From positions 1 to 52,344 of the forward strand of contig CAKZPN010000018.1 of NCBI GenBank assembly GCA_937139335.1: a stretch of DNA of 52,344 nucleotides, in the 5' to 3' direction. Positions 25,415 to 34,807 of this stretch are shown in pieces. The notes below the pieces were generated by a model, which saw only the letters and a list, made by a program, of their open reading frames with translations, had not been told where the DNA came from and searched no databases. The DNA is from an uncultured Roseicyclus sp. Lineage in GTDB: Bacteria; Pseudomonadota; Alphaproteobacteria; Rhodobacterales; Rhodobacteraceae. The translations under genes and the position numbers were made by a program. Numbering within the stretch: the first letter of the stretch is position 1; each line of letters starts with the position of its first letter.

Positions 25415-28216
25415 ATGAGCCTTGCATCCCGCCTGACCCGCCACCCGATCCCCTACAACGCCGAGCGCGGGGCCGAGGCGCTGGCGCATGTCCATGACCT
25501 GCCGCCCGAGCTGCGCCCGCTGATCGAGGGGACGGCAGGATCCTCGCCCTACCTTGCCCAGTTGATCACGCGCGAAGGGCATTGGCTGTCGCATGTGCTG
25601 GGCGACGAGCCCGAGGATATCGTGACCGACCTGATCGCGGAGGCCGCGGGCCTGGCTCCGGGCGACCTCGACGCGGGGCTCAGGCGGCTGAAACGGCGCG
25701 CGGCACTGATCGTGGCGCTGGCCGATCTGGGCGGGGTCTGGGCGCTCCATGCCGTCACGCAAGCCTGGACCGATTTCGCCGATGCCTGTCTGTCGGTGGC
25801 GCTCGCCACCCATGTCGCGGCCGAGGCCCGGCGCGGCAAGCTGCCCGGCATGACCGAGGAGGACGCCCACCGCGACGGCGCCGGCATGGTCGCGCTCGCC
25901 ATGGGCAAGATGGGCGCGGGAGAACTGAACTATTCCTCCGACATCGACCTGATCTGTCTCTTCGACGACGACCGCTTCGCGGACGGCGACGCGATGGAGG
26001 CGCGGGCGGGCTTCATCCGTGCCACCCGGCGGATCGCGGCGAGTCTCGGGGACACGACGGCGGAGGGTTACGTGTTCCGCACCGACCTGCGCCTGCGCCC
26101 CGACGCGAGCGTCACGCCCGTCTGCATCTCGATGACGGCGGCGGAGCGGTATTACGAGGCGGAGGGGCGGTCCTGGGAACGCTCCGCCTACATCAAGGCG
26201 CGGCCGGCGGTGGGCGACGTGGCGGCGGGCGAGCGGTTTCTCGAGACGCTGACACCCTTCGTCTGGCGCCGGCACCTCGATTTCGCGATGGTGCAGGATA
26301 CGATGGATATGCGCCAGAGAATACGCGATCACAAGGGCTTGCACGGCGACCTTAAACTTGAGGGTCACAACATGAAACTCGGTGTCGGCGGTATCCGCGA
26401 GATCGAGTTCTTCGCCCAGACCCGCCAGCTCGTCGCGGGCGGGCGCGACCCCTCGCTGCGGTCGCGGCGGACCGTGAAGGCGCTGGCGGCGCTGGCGCGT
26501 GCCGGCTGGATCCCGCGCGAGGTGGCCGGAGAACTGGCGGAGCTTTACGCCCATCACCGCGAGGTCGAACATCGCATCCAGATGATCGACGACGCGCAAA
26601 CCCATGATCTTCCAAAGAATTCAGACGGATTTGATCGGCTTGCGCGGCTCTGCGGCGAGGGCGACACGGCAGCGTTCCGCGACCGGATTTCGGAACGGTT
26701 GCTCCGGGTGAAGGAGTTGACCGGCGACCTGTTCCAGCCCACACGCGGCGCAGCCAAGCCCGCGCTGGAGATCGCACCGGCGCAGGCCGAGATCATCGCG
26801 CGCTGGCCCAGCTACCCGGCTCTGCGCAGCGAACGCGGGCGGTCGATCTTCGAACGGCTGAAGCCGGACCTGCTGCACCGCTTCCAGTCCGCCGCGCGTC
26901 CCGACGAGGCGCTGTCGAATTTCGATGGCTTTCTCAGGGGGTTGCCGGCCGGTGTTCAACTGTTTTCCCTGTTCGAGGCGAACCCGCCGCTGGTCGACCT
27001 GATCGTCGATATCTGCGCCACCGCGCCGGGCCTGTCGCGCTACCTGTCGCGGCAGTCGGGCGTGCTCGATGCGGTGCTCGACGGACGCTTCTTCGCGGCA
27101 TGGCCGGGGGCCGAGGGGCTGCGCGCTGAGCTGTCGCAGGTTTTGCGCGACCACGACTACGAGCAACAGCTTGACGCCGCCCGGCGCTGGCAGCGTGACT
27201 GGCATTTCCGCATCGGGGTGCACCAGTTGCGCGGGTTGATCGCGACCGACGAGGCGGCGGCGCAATACACTGATCTTGCCGATGCCGTGCTCGGCGCGCT
27301 CTGGCCTGCGGTCTGCGCCGAGATCGCGCGCCGCCACGGCCCGCCGCCGGGCAACGGGGCCGCGGTGGTGGGCATGGGCAGCCTCGGCTCGGGGCGGATG
27401 AGCGCGGGGTCGGACCTTGACCTCATCGTCATCTACGACCCGGCGGGGGTGGAGATGAGTGAGGGCCGGCGCCCGCTCGACCCGCGCGGCTGGTATGCCA
27501 AGGCGACGAAATCTCTGATCACCGCGCTGTCGGCGCCGACCGCTTCGGGCAAGCTCTACGAGGTCGACATGCGGCTGCGCCCGTCGGGACGACAGGGGCC
27601 GGTGGCCACCGCCGTCACCGGCTTTGCCAGCTACCAGCGCGACGAGGCCTGGACCTGGGAACACATGGCGCTGACCCGCGCCCGCGTGGTGGCGGGGCCG
27701 CCCGCGCTGGCCGAGGAGATCGAGGCGATCCGCTGCGCGGTGATCGCGGAGAAGGCCGAGCCGGACCACGTGCTGAAGGAGGCCGCCCAGATGCGCGGCC
27801 GCCTCGCTGCCGCCGGGCGCGGCGCGACCACCTGGACGGTAAAGGACGGGCCGGGCGGCATGCAGGACATCGAACTTCTTGGGCAGGCGGTGAGCCTTGC
27901 CGCCGGGGCCGCGCACCGTGCCACGGCGGCGCAACTGGGCGAGGCGGTCGGGCTGGGCTGGCTGGTGGAGAGCGAGGTGGCGGCGCTGCGCACCGCGCAT
28001 GCGCTCTACCACCGGGTGCAGGGTGCCGCCCGGCTTCTCACCGACGAGGCGCTCGACCCCGACCGCATCGGCGCGGGCGGGCGGGCCTTTCTCGCGCGGG
28101 TGTCCGACCAACCCACGGCCGAGGCGCTGGCTTTGCATCTGGACAAGATCCGGGTGCAGGTGCGCAAGATGCTGGACGCCGTGTTCGGCCCCGCCAGTGC
28201 AGAGGATGCCCGATGA
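25415..28216 (+). CDS. glnE: Bifunctional glutamine synthetase adenylyltransferase/deadenylase
   Basis: A 933-residue nitrogen regulator that adds AMP to, or removes it from, glutamine synthetase in response to PII signals. Two nucleotidyltransferase domains are visible. The N-terminal deadenylase has GKMGAGELNYSSDIDLICLFD (about 165-185). The C-terminal adenylyltransferase has GSLGSGRMSAGSDLDLIVIYD (about 650-670). The central GGIREIEFFAQTRQL and the late GGMQDIELLGQ are helical linker motifs of GlnE. Each catalytic pair of Asp residues is present. The ATG at 25415 gives the family start (SLASRLTRHPIP). It overlaps the next gene by ATGA. Confidence 0.96.
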   Translation: MSLASRLTRHPIPYNAERGAEALAHVHDLPPELRPLIEGTAGSSPYLAQLITREGHWLSHVLGDEPEDIVTDLIAEAAGLAPGDLDAGLRRLKRRAALIVALADLGGVWALHAVTQAWTDFADACLSVALATHVAAEARRGKLPGMTEEDAHRDGAGMVALAMGKMGAGELNYSSDIDLICLFDDDRFADGDAMEARAGFIRATRRIAASLGDTTAEGYVFRTDLRLRPDASVTPVCISMTAAERYYEAEGRSWERSAYIKARPAVGDVAAGERFLETLTPFVWRRHLDFAMVQDTMDMRQRIRDHKGLHGDLKLEGHNMKLGVGGIREIEFFAQTRQLVAGGRDPSLRSRRTVKALAALARAGWIPREVAGELAELYAHHREVEHRIQMIDDAQTHDLPKNSDGFDRLARLCGEGDTAAFRDRISERLLRVKELTGDLFQPTRGAAKPALEIAPAQAEIIARWPSYPALRSERGRSIFERLKPDLLHRFQSAARPDEALSNFDGFLRGLPAGVQLFSLFEANPPLVDLIVDICATAPGLSRYLSRQSGVLDAVLDGRFFAAWPGAEGLRAELSQVLRDHDYEQQLDAARRWQRDWHFRIGVHQLRGLIATDEAAAQYTDLADAVLGALWPAVCAEIARRHGPPPGNGAAVVGMGSLGSGRMSAGSDLDLIVIYDPAGVEMSEGRRPLDPRGWYAKATKSLITALSAPTASGKLYEVDMRLRPSGRQGPVATAVTGFASYQRDEAWTWEHMALTRARVVAGPPALAEEIEAIRCAVIAEKAEPDHVLKEAAQMRGRLAAAGRGATTWTVKDGPGGMQDIELLGQAVSLAAGAAHRATAAQLGEAVGLGWLVESEVAALRTAHALYHRVQGAARLLTDEALDPDRIGAGGRAFLARVSDQPTAEALALHLDKIRVQVRKMLDAVFGPASAEDAR

Positions 28217-28509
28217 GCCCCGATGTTCGCCCGAACCGCCCCGCGGCCGATCCGGCCGACCCCAAGCACCTGATCCGCGAGGCGTTCCGCATCGACGGGA
28301 TCACCGATGCCGAATGCCGCTCGATCCTGGTCGACTGGGCGCTGAGCATCGACGCCGCCGACCCGCGCGTGCTGATCGAGGCGCTGCTGGCGCGCCACGC
28401 CGATGCGCCGGACGATCACCCGATGACCCGCGTGCTGCGCGAAGGGCTGGCCACCGGCACCGGTTCGGGCCGCCGCGGTGGGCGGGCGGGTCGCGTACCG
28501 CAAGCCTGA
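28213..28509 (+). CDS. Small protein translated with glnE, unknown function
   Basis: A 98-residue soluble protein overlapping the glnE stop by ATGA, so it is translationally coupled. The middle (HLIREAFRIDGITDAECRSI to LLARHADAPDDHPMTRVLREGL) is predicted helical. The end is basic and Gly/Arg-rich (GSGRRGGRAGR). No family was recognised. The coupling suggests a link to nitrogen control or simply co-expression. Confidence 0.7.
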   Translation: MSPDVRPNRPAADPADPKHLIREAFRIDGITDAECRSILVDWALSIDAADPRVLIEALLARHADAPDDHPMTRVLREGLATGTGSGRRGGRAGRVPQA

Positions 28510-28684
28510 TTTCAGCTACAAACCGGGGGTTTTCCCGCCCCCGATCGGGGCCCGAGGTCCGGTTTCCCGCCGCTGCGCGCGCACAGCGCTGCGCGTATCC
28601 TTGAGCGTACTGGAGACCTGGCCGTCGCGCGTCCCCCCGTGCCGGCGGCCCTCACACCAACCCCTCAAGGATTGGAGGCCTGCC

Positions 28685-29161
28685 ATGACTGGCTCGAAAA
28701 CACGCATCACCGCAACCTGGGCCGCGGCCCTGGTCCTCGGCGCCCTTGCCCTGCCCGGAGCGGCCGCAGCATCCTGCGCCGCGCATCCGACGCTGGACAC
28801 CGGGCGTTACGTCAACATCGACCCCGCCACGCGATCCGTCACCACCGTCGATCTGGAATTCGTCTGCGGGTCGCTCACCCGCGACAACGGCGATGGCACC
28901 GCCACCGTGATCCACGGCGCCGATCCGCACTGGACCATCCGGCTCTGGGGCTCGTGCAGCCCGACCGATTGCGACTGGGGCACCGCCCGCGCCGAGGAAC
29001 GCAACCATCGCTCGGTCCTGCTCACCCGCTATGACCAGGGCTTCGCCAACCGGCAGGTGACGCTGGTGCCCGAGGCCGGGCAGCTGATGGTGGTCGTGAC
29101 CTCGACCTACAGCGACGGCCGCAGCGCGCGCACCTGGGTCGAGCGGTTCCGGCCGCTTTGA
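28685..29161 (+). CDS. Secreted Cys-containing protein of unknown function
   Basis: A 158-residue protein with a signal peptide ending at AAAS (about residue 26). After it come conserved-looking Cys residues (SCAAHP, VCGS) and the motif WGSCSPTDCDWG (about residues 91-102), seen in several secreted bacterial proteins of unknown role. The rest is predicted beta-rich (VTLVPEAGQLMVVVTSTYSD). GGAGG precedes the ATG. It stands alone, convergent with the GlxA-type regulator, with 7 bp between the ends. Confidence 0.75.
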   Translation: MTGSKTRITATWAAALVLGALALPGAAAASCAAHPTLDTGRYVNIDPATRSVTTVDLEFVCGSLTRDNGDGTATVIHGADPHWTIRLWGSCSPTDCDWGTARAEERNHRSVLLTRYDQGFANRQVTLVPEAGQLMVVVTSTYSDGRSARTWVERFRPL

Positions 29162-29168
29162 GGGCGCC

Positions 29169-30167
29169 TCAGACCTTGTCCTTGGTCCCGTGCGCGCCGC
29201 GTTCGCGGTAGGGCGTGGTGTCGTAATGCGCCCGGTAGCATTTCGAGAAATGCGAGGGCGAGGCGAAGCCGCAGGCAAGCGCCACGTTGATCACGCTCAT
29301 GTCGGTCTGCATCAGCAGGTTGCGCGCCTTGCCCAGCCTGAGCTCCATGTAATAGCGCTTGGGCGAGCGGTTGAGGTAGCGCCGGAACAGGCGTTCGAGC
29401 TGCCGGGTCGACATGCCGACGTCCTTCGCCAGCGTTGCGGGGCTGATCGGGTCCTCGATGTTCTGTTCCATCATCCGGATGACCTGCCCCAGCTTGGGGT
29501 GACGCACGCCGATGCGGGTCGGGATCGACAGGCGCTGCGTGTCCTGGTCGGTGCGGATCGAGGTGTAGATGAGCTGATCGGCCACGAGGTTCGCCAGATC
29601 CTCGCCATGCTCGTCGGCGATGATCTTGAGCATCAGGTCGATCGACGCGGTGCCGCCCGCCGTGGTGATCCGGTTGCCGTCGATGACGAAGACCGACTTG
29701 GTCAGCGTGACCTCCTCGAACTCCTCGGTGAAACTGTCCTGGTTTTCCCAGTGGATCGTGGCGCGCTTGCCGTCGAGCAGCCCGGCCTTGGCCAGCGTGT
29801 AGCCCGCGGTGCAAAGCCCGCCCATCACCGCGCCCTTGCGCGCCTCGCGGCGCAGCCAGCCGACCATGCGCTTGGTCGTCGCCGCGGCGACGTCGATGCC
29901 GCCGCAGAGCAACACGGTGTCGTCGCGCGTCACCTCCTGCAGGTCACTGTCGAGCTTGAAGCCGATGCCGGCGCTGCACCACGCGATCTCGCCGCCTTCG
30001 CCGACCAGCGTCCAGCTGTAGAGCGGCCGGCCCGACATGCGGTTGGCGATCCTCAGCGCCTCGACCGCGCTGGAGAAGCACAGCATCGTGAACTGGTCCA
30101 GAAGGACGAAGATGAACCGCCTTGGGCCTGCGTATTCGGGCATCTGGGGGGCCTTTGCCTGTCGCAT
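29169..30167 (-). CDS. GlxA/CdhR-family transcriptional regulator (DJ-1/PfpI + AraC)
   Basis: A 332-residue regulator with two domains. The N-terminal DJ-1/PfpI-like sensor (about 15-190) shows FVLLDQFTMLCFSSAVEALRIAN, LLCGGID and the Cys-elbow region GLCTAGYTLAKAGLLDG. The C-terminal AraC-type domain (about 225-325) shows LAKDVGMSTRQLERLFRRYL and VALACGFASPSHFSKCYRAHY. Members control catabolism of carnitine, glycine betaine or arginine; it resembles the GbdR/CdhR branch, but the ligand is not certain. The start at 30167 is a choice between two ATGs (also 30143), neither with a good ribosome binding site. It is divergent from the DAHP synthase gene. Confidence 0.87.
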   Translation of the reverse strand: MRQAKAPQMPEYAGPRRFIFVLLDQFTMLCFSSAVEALRIANRMSGRPLYSWTLVGEGGEIAWCSAGIGFKLDSDLQEVTRDDTVLLCGGIDVAAATTKRMVGWLRREARKGAVMGGLCTAGYTLAKAGLLDGKRATIHWENQDSFTEEFEEVTLTKSVFVIDGNRITTAGGTASIDLMLKIIADEHGEDLANLVADQLIYTSIRTDQDTQRLSIPTRIGVRHPKLGQVIRMMEQNIEDPISPATLAKDVGMSTRQLERLFRRYLNRSPKRYYMELRLGKARNLLMQTDMSVINVALACGFASPSHFSKCYRAHYDTTPYRERGAHGTKDKV

Positions 30168-30248
30168 GTGGCGGGCATCCCGCGCATCTATTGAGCGAAA
30201 GCAGCTTTTTTGTGCCGACGCAATCCCCGCCCTGGGCGATTTAAGGCA

Positions 30249-30277
30249 TTGGAAGCCCGCGGCCCCCGGCCTATAAG
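30249..30277 (+). promoter_or_regulatory. Predicted promoter of the DAHP synthase gene
   Basis: TTGGAA (30249-30254) and TATAAG (30272-30277) are 17 nt apart, a good sigma-70-type pair. Transcription would begin near 30284, giving a leader of about 30 nt with AAGGAG before the ATG. This leaves no room for a leader peptide or attenuator. Confidence 0.5.
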
Positions 30278-30313
30278 CGGCCCCCGAGACGAGATGCAAG
30301 GAGAACGAGCGCC

Positions 30314-31693
30314 ATGACCCGAGCGACCGGACCGGCCTGGACGAAATCCGACTGGCGCGCCAAGCCGCGCATCCAGATGCCCGCCTATCCCGACGCGGCC
30401 TCGCTGAACGCCGCCGAGACGCAACTGGCCAAGTATCCGCCGCTCGTCTTCGCGGGCGAGGCGCGGCGTCTGAAAAAGGCGCTGGCCGCGGCTTCGCGCG
30501 GCGAGGCGTTCCTGCTCCAGGGCGGCGATTGCGCCGAAAGCTTCTCGGAATTCTCCGCCGACAACATCCGCGACACCTTCAAGGTGATGCTGCAGATGGC
30601 GATGGTGCTGACCTATGGCGCCAAGGTTCCGGTGGTGAAGGTCGGCCGCATGGCGGGCCAGTTCGCCAAGCCGCGCTCGGCCCCGACCGAGATGATCGGC
30701 GGCGTCGAGATGGACAGCTACAAGGGCGACATCATCAACGATATCGCCCCCACGCCCGAGGCGCGCAGGCCCGACCCGGCGCGGATGCTGCAGGCCTACA
30801 CCCAGGCCGCGGCCTCGCTGAACCTGCTGCGCGCCTTCTCGACCGGCGGTTTCGCCGACATCCACCGCGTGCACAGCTGGACGCTCGGCTTCACCGACCA
30901 GGACGACGCCGAGAAATACCGTGGCCTCGCCAACCGGATCCAGGACAGCCTCGATTTCATGACCGCGGCGGGCCTGACCAGCGAGACCAACCACGAGTTG
31001 TCGACCGTCGATTTCTACACCAGCCACGAGGCGCTGCTGCTGGAATACGAGGAGGCGCTCTGCCGTCTCGACTCGACGTCCGGCAAGTGGCTGGCAGGCT
31101 CGGGCCACATGATCTGGATCGGTGACCGCACCCGCCAGCCCGACGGCGCGCATGTCGAGTTCTGCCGCGGCGTGCAGAACCCGATCGGGTTGAAATGCGG
31201 CCCGACCACGTCCGAGGAGGACCTCAAGGTCCTGATGGCCAAGCTGAATCCCGAGAACGAGGCCGGGCGGCTGACCCTGATCGCGCGGTTCGGCGCGGGA
31301 AAGGTCGGGGACAACCTGCCGCGGCTGATCCGCACCGTCGAGGCCGAGGGCGCCAAGGTGCTCTGGTCCTGCGATCCGATGCACGGCAACGTCATCAAGT
31401 CCTCGACCGGGTTCAAGACGCGGCCGTTCGAGTCGATCCTGCGCGAAGTGCAGGAATTTTTCGCGATCCACCGCTCTGAAGGCACGGTGCCCGGCGGCGT
31501 GCATTTCGAGATGACCGGCAAGGACGTGACCGAATGCACCGGCGGCATGCGGGCCGTGACCGACGAGGATCTGTCCTCGCGCTATCACACCGCCTGCGAC
31601 CCGCGGCTCAACGCCTCGCAGTCGCTGGAACTCGCGTTCCTCGTCGCCGAGGAATTGCAGCACAGCCGCGAGGCGCTGCGCGCGGCCGGCTGA
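30314..31693 (+). CDS. Class II 3-deoxy-7-phosphoheptulonate (DAHP) synthase
   Basis: This 459-residue enzyme condenses PEP and erythrose 4-phosphate, the first step of aromatic amino acid synthesis. It belongs to the type II (plant-like, AroAII) family, shown by its length and by [25 protein letters not shown] (with the metal-binding Cys), [33 protein letters not shown], and the metal site DPMHGN. Regulation would be by the protein's own feedback sites. It is probably monocistronic or leads into yicC, 26 bp downstream. Confidence 0.96.
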   Translation: MTRATGPAWTKSDWRAKPRIQMPAYPDAASLNAAETQLAKYPPLVFAGEARRLKKALAAASRGEAFLLQGGDCAESFSEFSADNIRDTFKVMLQMAMVLTYGAKVPVVKVGRMAGQFAKPRSAPTEMIGGVEMDSYKGDIINDIAPTPEARRPDPARMLQAYTQAAASLNLLRAFSTGGFADIHRVHSWTLGFTDQDDAEKYRGLANRIQDSLDFMTAAGLTSETNHELSTVDFYTSHEALLLEYEEALCRLDSTSGKWLAGSGHMIWIGDRTRQPDGAHVEFCRGVQNPIGLKCGPTTSEEDLKVLMAKLNPENEAGRLTLIARFGAGKVGDNLPRLIRTVEAEGAKVLWSCDPMHGNVIKSSTGFKTRPFESILREVQEFFAIHRSEGTVPGGVHFEMTGKDVTECTGGMRAVTDEDLSSRYHTACDPRLNASQSLELAFLVAEELQHSREALRAAG

Positions 31694-31719
31694 CGGTGGC
31701 GCGCGGGGAAGGGGGTCAC

Positions 31720-32625
31720 GTGGCCGGGACAACCGCGGGCGTCATCGCCTCGATGACCGGATTTGCCGCGCGTGAGGGCGGTGACGGGCAGGGCGTGACC
31801 TGGAGCTGGGAGCTGCGCGGCGTGAATGCGCGCGGCTTCGACCTACGCCTGCGCCTGCCCGATGGCTTGGGCGCTCTGGAAGCGCCGCTGCGCAAACGCC
31901 TGTCCGACCTGGTCGCACGCGGGTCGATCACGCTGTCGCTGAAGCTGAGCCGGACAGGGCAGGCCGGTGACGACACGCTTGACGCCGTGGCGCTGGAGCA
32001 GGCGATGGCGCGCATGCAGCAGGTGCGGCACGCCGCCGAACGGCATTTCGTCGACCTGGCCGCGCCGACGGCGGGCGAAATCCTGGCGCTTCTGCCGGCC
32101 GCCGACGCCTCAAGCCGGGAACTCCCGCCGGCTGAGGTGTTCCTGGCCGATGCGGAGCCCTTGATCGCGGCCTTCTGCGCCATGCGCCATGCCGAAGGCG
32201 CGGCACTGCTGAAGTTGCTGGTCGACCAGATCGTCCGGATCGAGGAGCTGATCGAGCGGGCTGCTGTGGCCGCCGCGGCCCGCCAGCCGAAGCAGGCAGA
32301 ACGGCTGCGCGCGAGCCTCGATGCGGTGCTCCAGGCGGCCGACGGGCTGGACGAGGCACGGCTGGCGCAGGAGCTGGCCATCATCGCCGCCAAGACCGAC
32401 GTGACCGAGGAGCTTGACCGCCTCGCCGCCCATGTCGAGGCCACCGTCGCGTTGCTCGAGACCGGCGGCCCGGTCGGGCGCAAGCTCGATTTCCTGATGC
32501 AGGAATTCAACCGCGAGGCCAACACGCTCTGTTCCAAGGCGCAGGATGCGGCGCTGACGGCGATCGGGCTTGACCTCAAACTGGCCATCGACCAGACCCG
32601 CGAACAGGTTCAGAACGTGGAGTGA
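31720..32625 (+). CDS. YicC-family endoribonuclease-like protein
   Basis: A 301-residue protein of the YicC/YloC family. The N-terminal signature SMTGFA (about 11-16) with [13 protein letters not shown] follows the family start. The C-terminal DUF1732 region has [26 protein letters not shown]. In E. coli YicC is an RNase that destabilises the small RNA RyhB, so an RNA role is likely. The GTG at 31720 is chosen because GGGGAAGGGGG precedes it; an ATG at 31753 lies directly at the family signature but has no ribosome binding site. It is followed by gmk, a widespread pairing. Confidence 0.88.
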   Translation: MAGTTAGVIASMTGFAAREGGDGQGVTWSWELRGVNARGFDLRLRLPDGLGALEAPLRKRLSDLVARGSITLSLKLSRTGQAGDDTLDAVALEQAMARMQQVRHAAERHFVDLAAPTAGEILALLPAADASSRELPPAEVFLADAEPLIAAFCAMRHAEGAALLKLLVDQIVRIEELIERAAVAAAARQPKQAERLRASLDAVLQAADGLDEARLAQELAIIAAKTDVTEELDRLAAHVEATVALLETGGPVGRKLDFLMQEFNREANTLCSKAQDAALTAIGLDLKLAIDQTREQVQNVE

Positions 32626-32627
32626 TC

Positions 32628-33290
32628 ATGGCAGACGCGGCCCCCGCAATGCCCCGCAGGGGGTTGCTGATCATCCTCTCCTCGCCCTCCGGTGCCGGGA
32701 AATCGACGCTGGCGCGCCGGCTGATGGACTGGGACCCGTCGCTGCAATTCTCGGTCTCGGCCACCACCCGCGCGCCGCGGCCGGGCGAGATCGACGGCGA
32801 GCATTACCACTTCCTGACCGAGTCCGCCTTCAAGCAGATGGTCGCCGACGGCGCGATGCTGGAACACGCCCATGTCTTCGGTCATTTCTACGGCTCGCCG
32901 CTGGCGCCGGTGGCAAAGGCGATCGACGCGGGCCTCGACGTGCTTTTCGACATCGACTGGCAGGGCGCGCAGCAGATCCGCAACTCGGCGATGGGGCGCA
33001 ACACGCTCTCGATCTTCCTGCTGCCGCCCTCGATCCCCGAGCTGAAGCGGCGGCTGATCTCGCGCGGGCAGGACGACCCGGGCGTCATCGCACAGCGCAT
33101 GCACAAGAGCTGGGACGAGATCAGCCATTGGGACGGCTACGACTACGTGCTGGTGAACGACGACCTCGACACCACCTTCGGCCGGCTGACCACTATCGTC
33201 ACCGCCGAACGCCTGCGCCGCGAACAGCAGCCGGGTCTCGCCGCGCATGTGCGCGGGTTGCACAGCGAATTTCAGGAGGAACAGGGATGA
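32628..33290 (+). CDS. gmk: Guanylate kinase
   Basis: A 220-residue enzyme that phosphorylates GMP to GDP. The P-loop [11 protein letters not shown] is near 21-31, followed by the GMP-binding [13 protein letters not shown] and GEHYHFL. The lid and [11 protein letters not shown] segments are intact. The ATG at 32628 is preceded by GGAG inside the end of yicC; a GTG at 32622 would add two residues. It shares ATGA with the next gene. Confidence 0.96.
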   Translation: MADAAPAMPRRGLLIILSSPSGAGKSTLARRLMDWDPSLQFSVSATTRAPRPGEIDGEHYHFLTESAFKQMVADGAMLEHAHVFGHFYGSPLAPVAKAIDAGLDVLFDIDWQGAQQIRNSAMGRNTLSIFLLPPSIPELKRRLISRGQDDPGVIAQRMHKSWDEISHWDGYDYVLVNDDLDTTFGRLTTIVTAERLRREQQPGLAAHVRGLHSEFQEEQG

Positions 33291-33805
33291 TCTACGCCTT
33301 CGACGGCATCGCCCCCGAGGTCGACGCGGACACCTGGGTCGCCCCCGGCGCGCATGTCATCGGCCGCGTGGTGCTGGAGGCCGGCGCCTCGGTCTGGTTC
33401 GGCAGCACGCTGCGCGGCGACAACGAGGAGATCCGCATCGGCGCGGGATCCAACGTGCAGGAAAACTGCGTCTTTCACACCGACATGGGCTATCCGCTCA
33501 GCGTCGGGCGCGATTGCACCATCGGCCACAAGGCTATGCTGCACGGCTGCACCATCGGCGACGGCGCGCTGGTGGGGATGGGCGCCACGATCCTGAATGG
33601 TGCCGTGATCGGCAAGGGCTGCCTGATCGGCGCCGGTGCGCTGATCCCCGAGGGGCGCGAGATCCCCGATGGCAGCCTGGTGATGGGTATGCCCGGCAAG
33701 GTGGTGCGGTTGCTCGACGCCGAGGCGCAGGCGCGGCTTCTGGCCTCCGCCGCGGGATACCGCGACAAGATGCGCCGGTTCCGCGACGGGCTCACGGCAC
33801 TCTGA
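33287..33805 (+). CDS. Gamma-carbonic-anhydrase-like hexapeptide-repeat protein
   Basis: A 172-residue protein made almost wholly of left-handed beta-helix hexapeptide repeats, ending in a C-terminal helix. Three His in the pattern [17 protein letters not shown] match the zinc ligands of gamma-class carbonic anhydrases. Proteins of this branch (YrdA/PaaY-like) are often inactive or slow anhydrases, so catalysis is uncertain. GAGGAA precedes the ATG, which overlaps the gmk stop. Confidence 0.88.
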   Translation: MIYAFDGIAPEVDADTWVAPGAHVIGRVVLEAGASVWFGSTLRGDNEEIRIGAGSNVQENCVFHTDMGYPLSVGRDCTIGHKAMLHGCTIGDGALVGMGATILNGAVIGKGCLIGAGALIPEGREIPDGSLVMGMPGKVVRLLDAEAQARLLASAAGYRDKMRRFRDGLTAL

Positions 33806-33822
33806 GGCGCGGGGAAGGCCGG

Positions 33823-34446
33823 TCAGGCCGTGGCCATGCTCAACCCGCCCTCCCGCGCGACGTAATTCACCGTCAGGTCCAGCGGCTCCACCGCCGCGTG
33901 CAGGGCGGCGAACTGCGCCTCCGACGGGCGGAGCGAGCGGCCGGCCGACGTCATGCCGAAGCGCAGCACCGACCAGAGCGCCTCGTCCAGCGTCACGCGT
34001 GGCGCGACCGCCTCGAGCCGCCACTGGCCCGCGCCATCGAGCCCCAGCGTCACCTCGCCCCCCATCGGCAGCGCGGTCTCGGCGCAGAGCAGCATCAGGT
34101 AGCCGAGCTTCACCCGCACCCGCGGCAGGTCGGCCGCCGCGGCCCAGTCCAGCGCCAGCCGCCCCGCCTGCCAGGGCGCCTGCGCCGTCGCCTTCGCCTC
34201 GCGCGCGCTCATCACCTGCTGCGCGCCCGCCGCGCCGAAGGCCACGCGCAGGAATCGCACCCGCGCCTGCGCGTCGCGCACCGCATCGCGGATCAGCGCC
34301 ATCTCGGGTCCGCGCACGGACCCCGTCATCTCGATCAACTCGACCCCGTTGCCGATCGCGCCTAGCGGGTTTACGAGGTCATGGCACAGGCGCGAGCCGA
34401 TCAGGTCCGCCAGCGTCTGCGGCCCGAACGGAGACTGGTCATTCAT
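33823..34446 (-). CDS. chpT: Histidine phosphotransferase ChpT
   Basis: A 207-residue protein of the ChpT family (DUF2328). It passes phosphate from hybrid kinases such as CckA to the response regulators CtrA and CpdR. The phosphorylated His is in the motif GSRLCHDLVNPLGAIGNGVE (about 15-34). The C-terminal part is a degenerate ATPase-like domain (VKLGYLMLLCAETALPMGGEV) that does not bind ATP. It lies next to a gene with a CtrA-type box upstream (34699). The ATG at 34446 has a good ribosome binding site, and its start is 15 bp from the divergent DUF3553 gene. Confidence 0.88.
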   Translation of the reverse strand: MNDQSPFGPQTLADLIGSRLCHDLVNPLGAIGNGVELIEMTGSVRGPEMALIRDAVRDAQARVRFLRVAFGAAGAQQVMSAREAKATAQAPWQAGRLALDWAAAADLPRVRVKLGYLMLLCAETALPMGGEVTLGLDGAGQWRLEAVAPRVTLDEALWSVLRFGMTSAGRSLRPSEAQFAALHAAVEPLDLTVNYVAREGGLSMATA

Positions 34447-34461
34447 GGAGCGCATCCTTTC

Positions 34462-34647
34462 ATGCCGAACGATCTGAGCTCGATCCTGGAACCGGGCATG
34501 GTGGTGCGCTGCCCCGGTGAACCCGACTGGGGCCTCGGACAGGTGCAGTCGAACATCGGCGGGCGCGTGACGGTGAATTTCGAGAACAAGGGCAAGCTGG
34601 TGCTGGACGCCGCCCGCGTGCCGCTCGAGCTTGTGTTCCTCGACTGA
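34462..34647 (+). CDS. DUF3553 protein, 61 residues
   Basis: A small protein with the whole DUF3553 pattern: MVVRCPGEPDWGLGQVQSN, GRVTVNFENKGKLVLD and ending VPLELVFLD. It resembles a small beta-barrel of the CarD/UvrD-tail kind, so a nucleic-acid or RNA polymerase link has been suggested for such domains, but this is not proven. It is divergent from chpT with a very short shared region. GGAG precedes the ATG. Confidence 0.85.
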   Translation: MPNDLSSILEPGMVVRCPGEPDWGLGQVQSNIGGRVTVNFENKGKLVLDAARVPLELVFLD

Positions 34648-34698
34648 TCCATAGCCTCCTCGCCGGGCCCCTCCCGCCGAGGCTAGGCCGCCGCAGGT

Positions 34699-34714
34699 TA
34701 ACATCAGTTTAACG
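34699..34714. promoter_or_regulatory. Candidate CtrA-binding site upstream of olsB
   Basis: TTAA-CATCAGT-TTAAC matches the full CtrA consensus TTAA-N7-TTAA(C) without a mismatch. TTAA words are rare in this GC-rich DNA, and the site is intergenic, about 95-110 bp before the olsB start. chpT, which feeds phosphate to CtrA, is 250 bp away. Confidence 0.5.
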
Positions 34715-34807
34715 CCGCATCGTGTTCGCCGCGCAAGCCTGCGCCGGTTTGCAAGCCTCCGCTTGCCTGTTATGGGATCAAAAAACCCCGACGGACCACG
34801 CCCCCGC

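Noticed and set aside
31753..31755. ATG start of the YicC-type gene directly at the SMTGFA signature
   Set aside because: No ribosome binding site precedes it; GTG at 31720 is better placed, though this remains uncertain.
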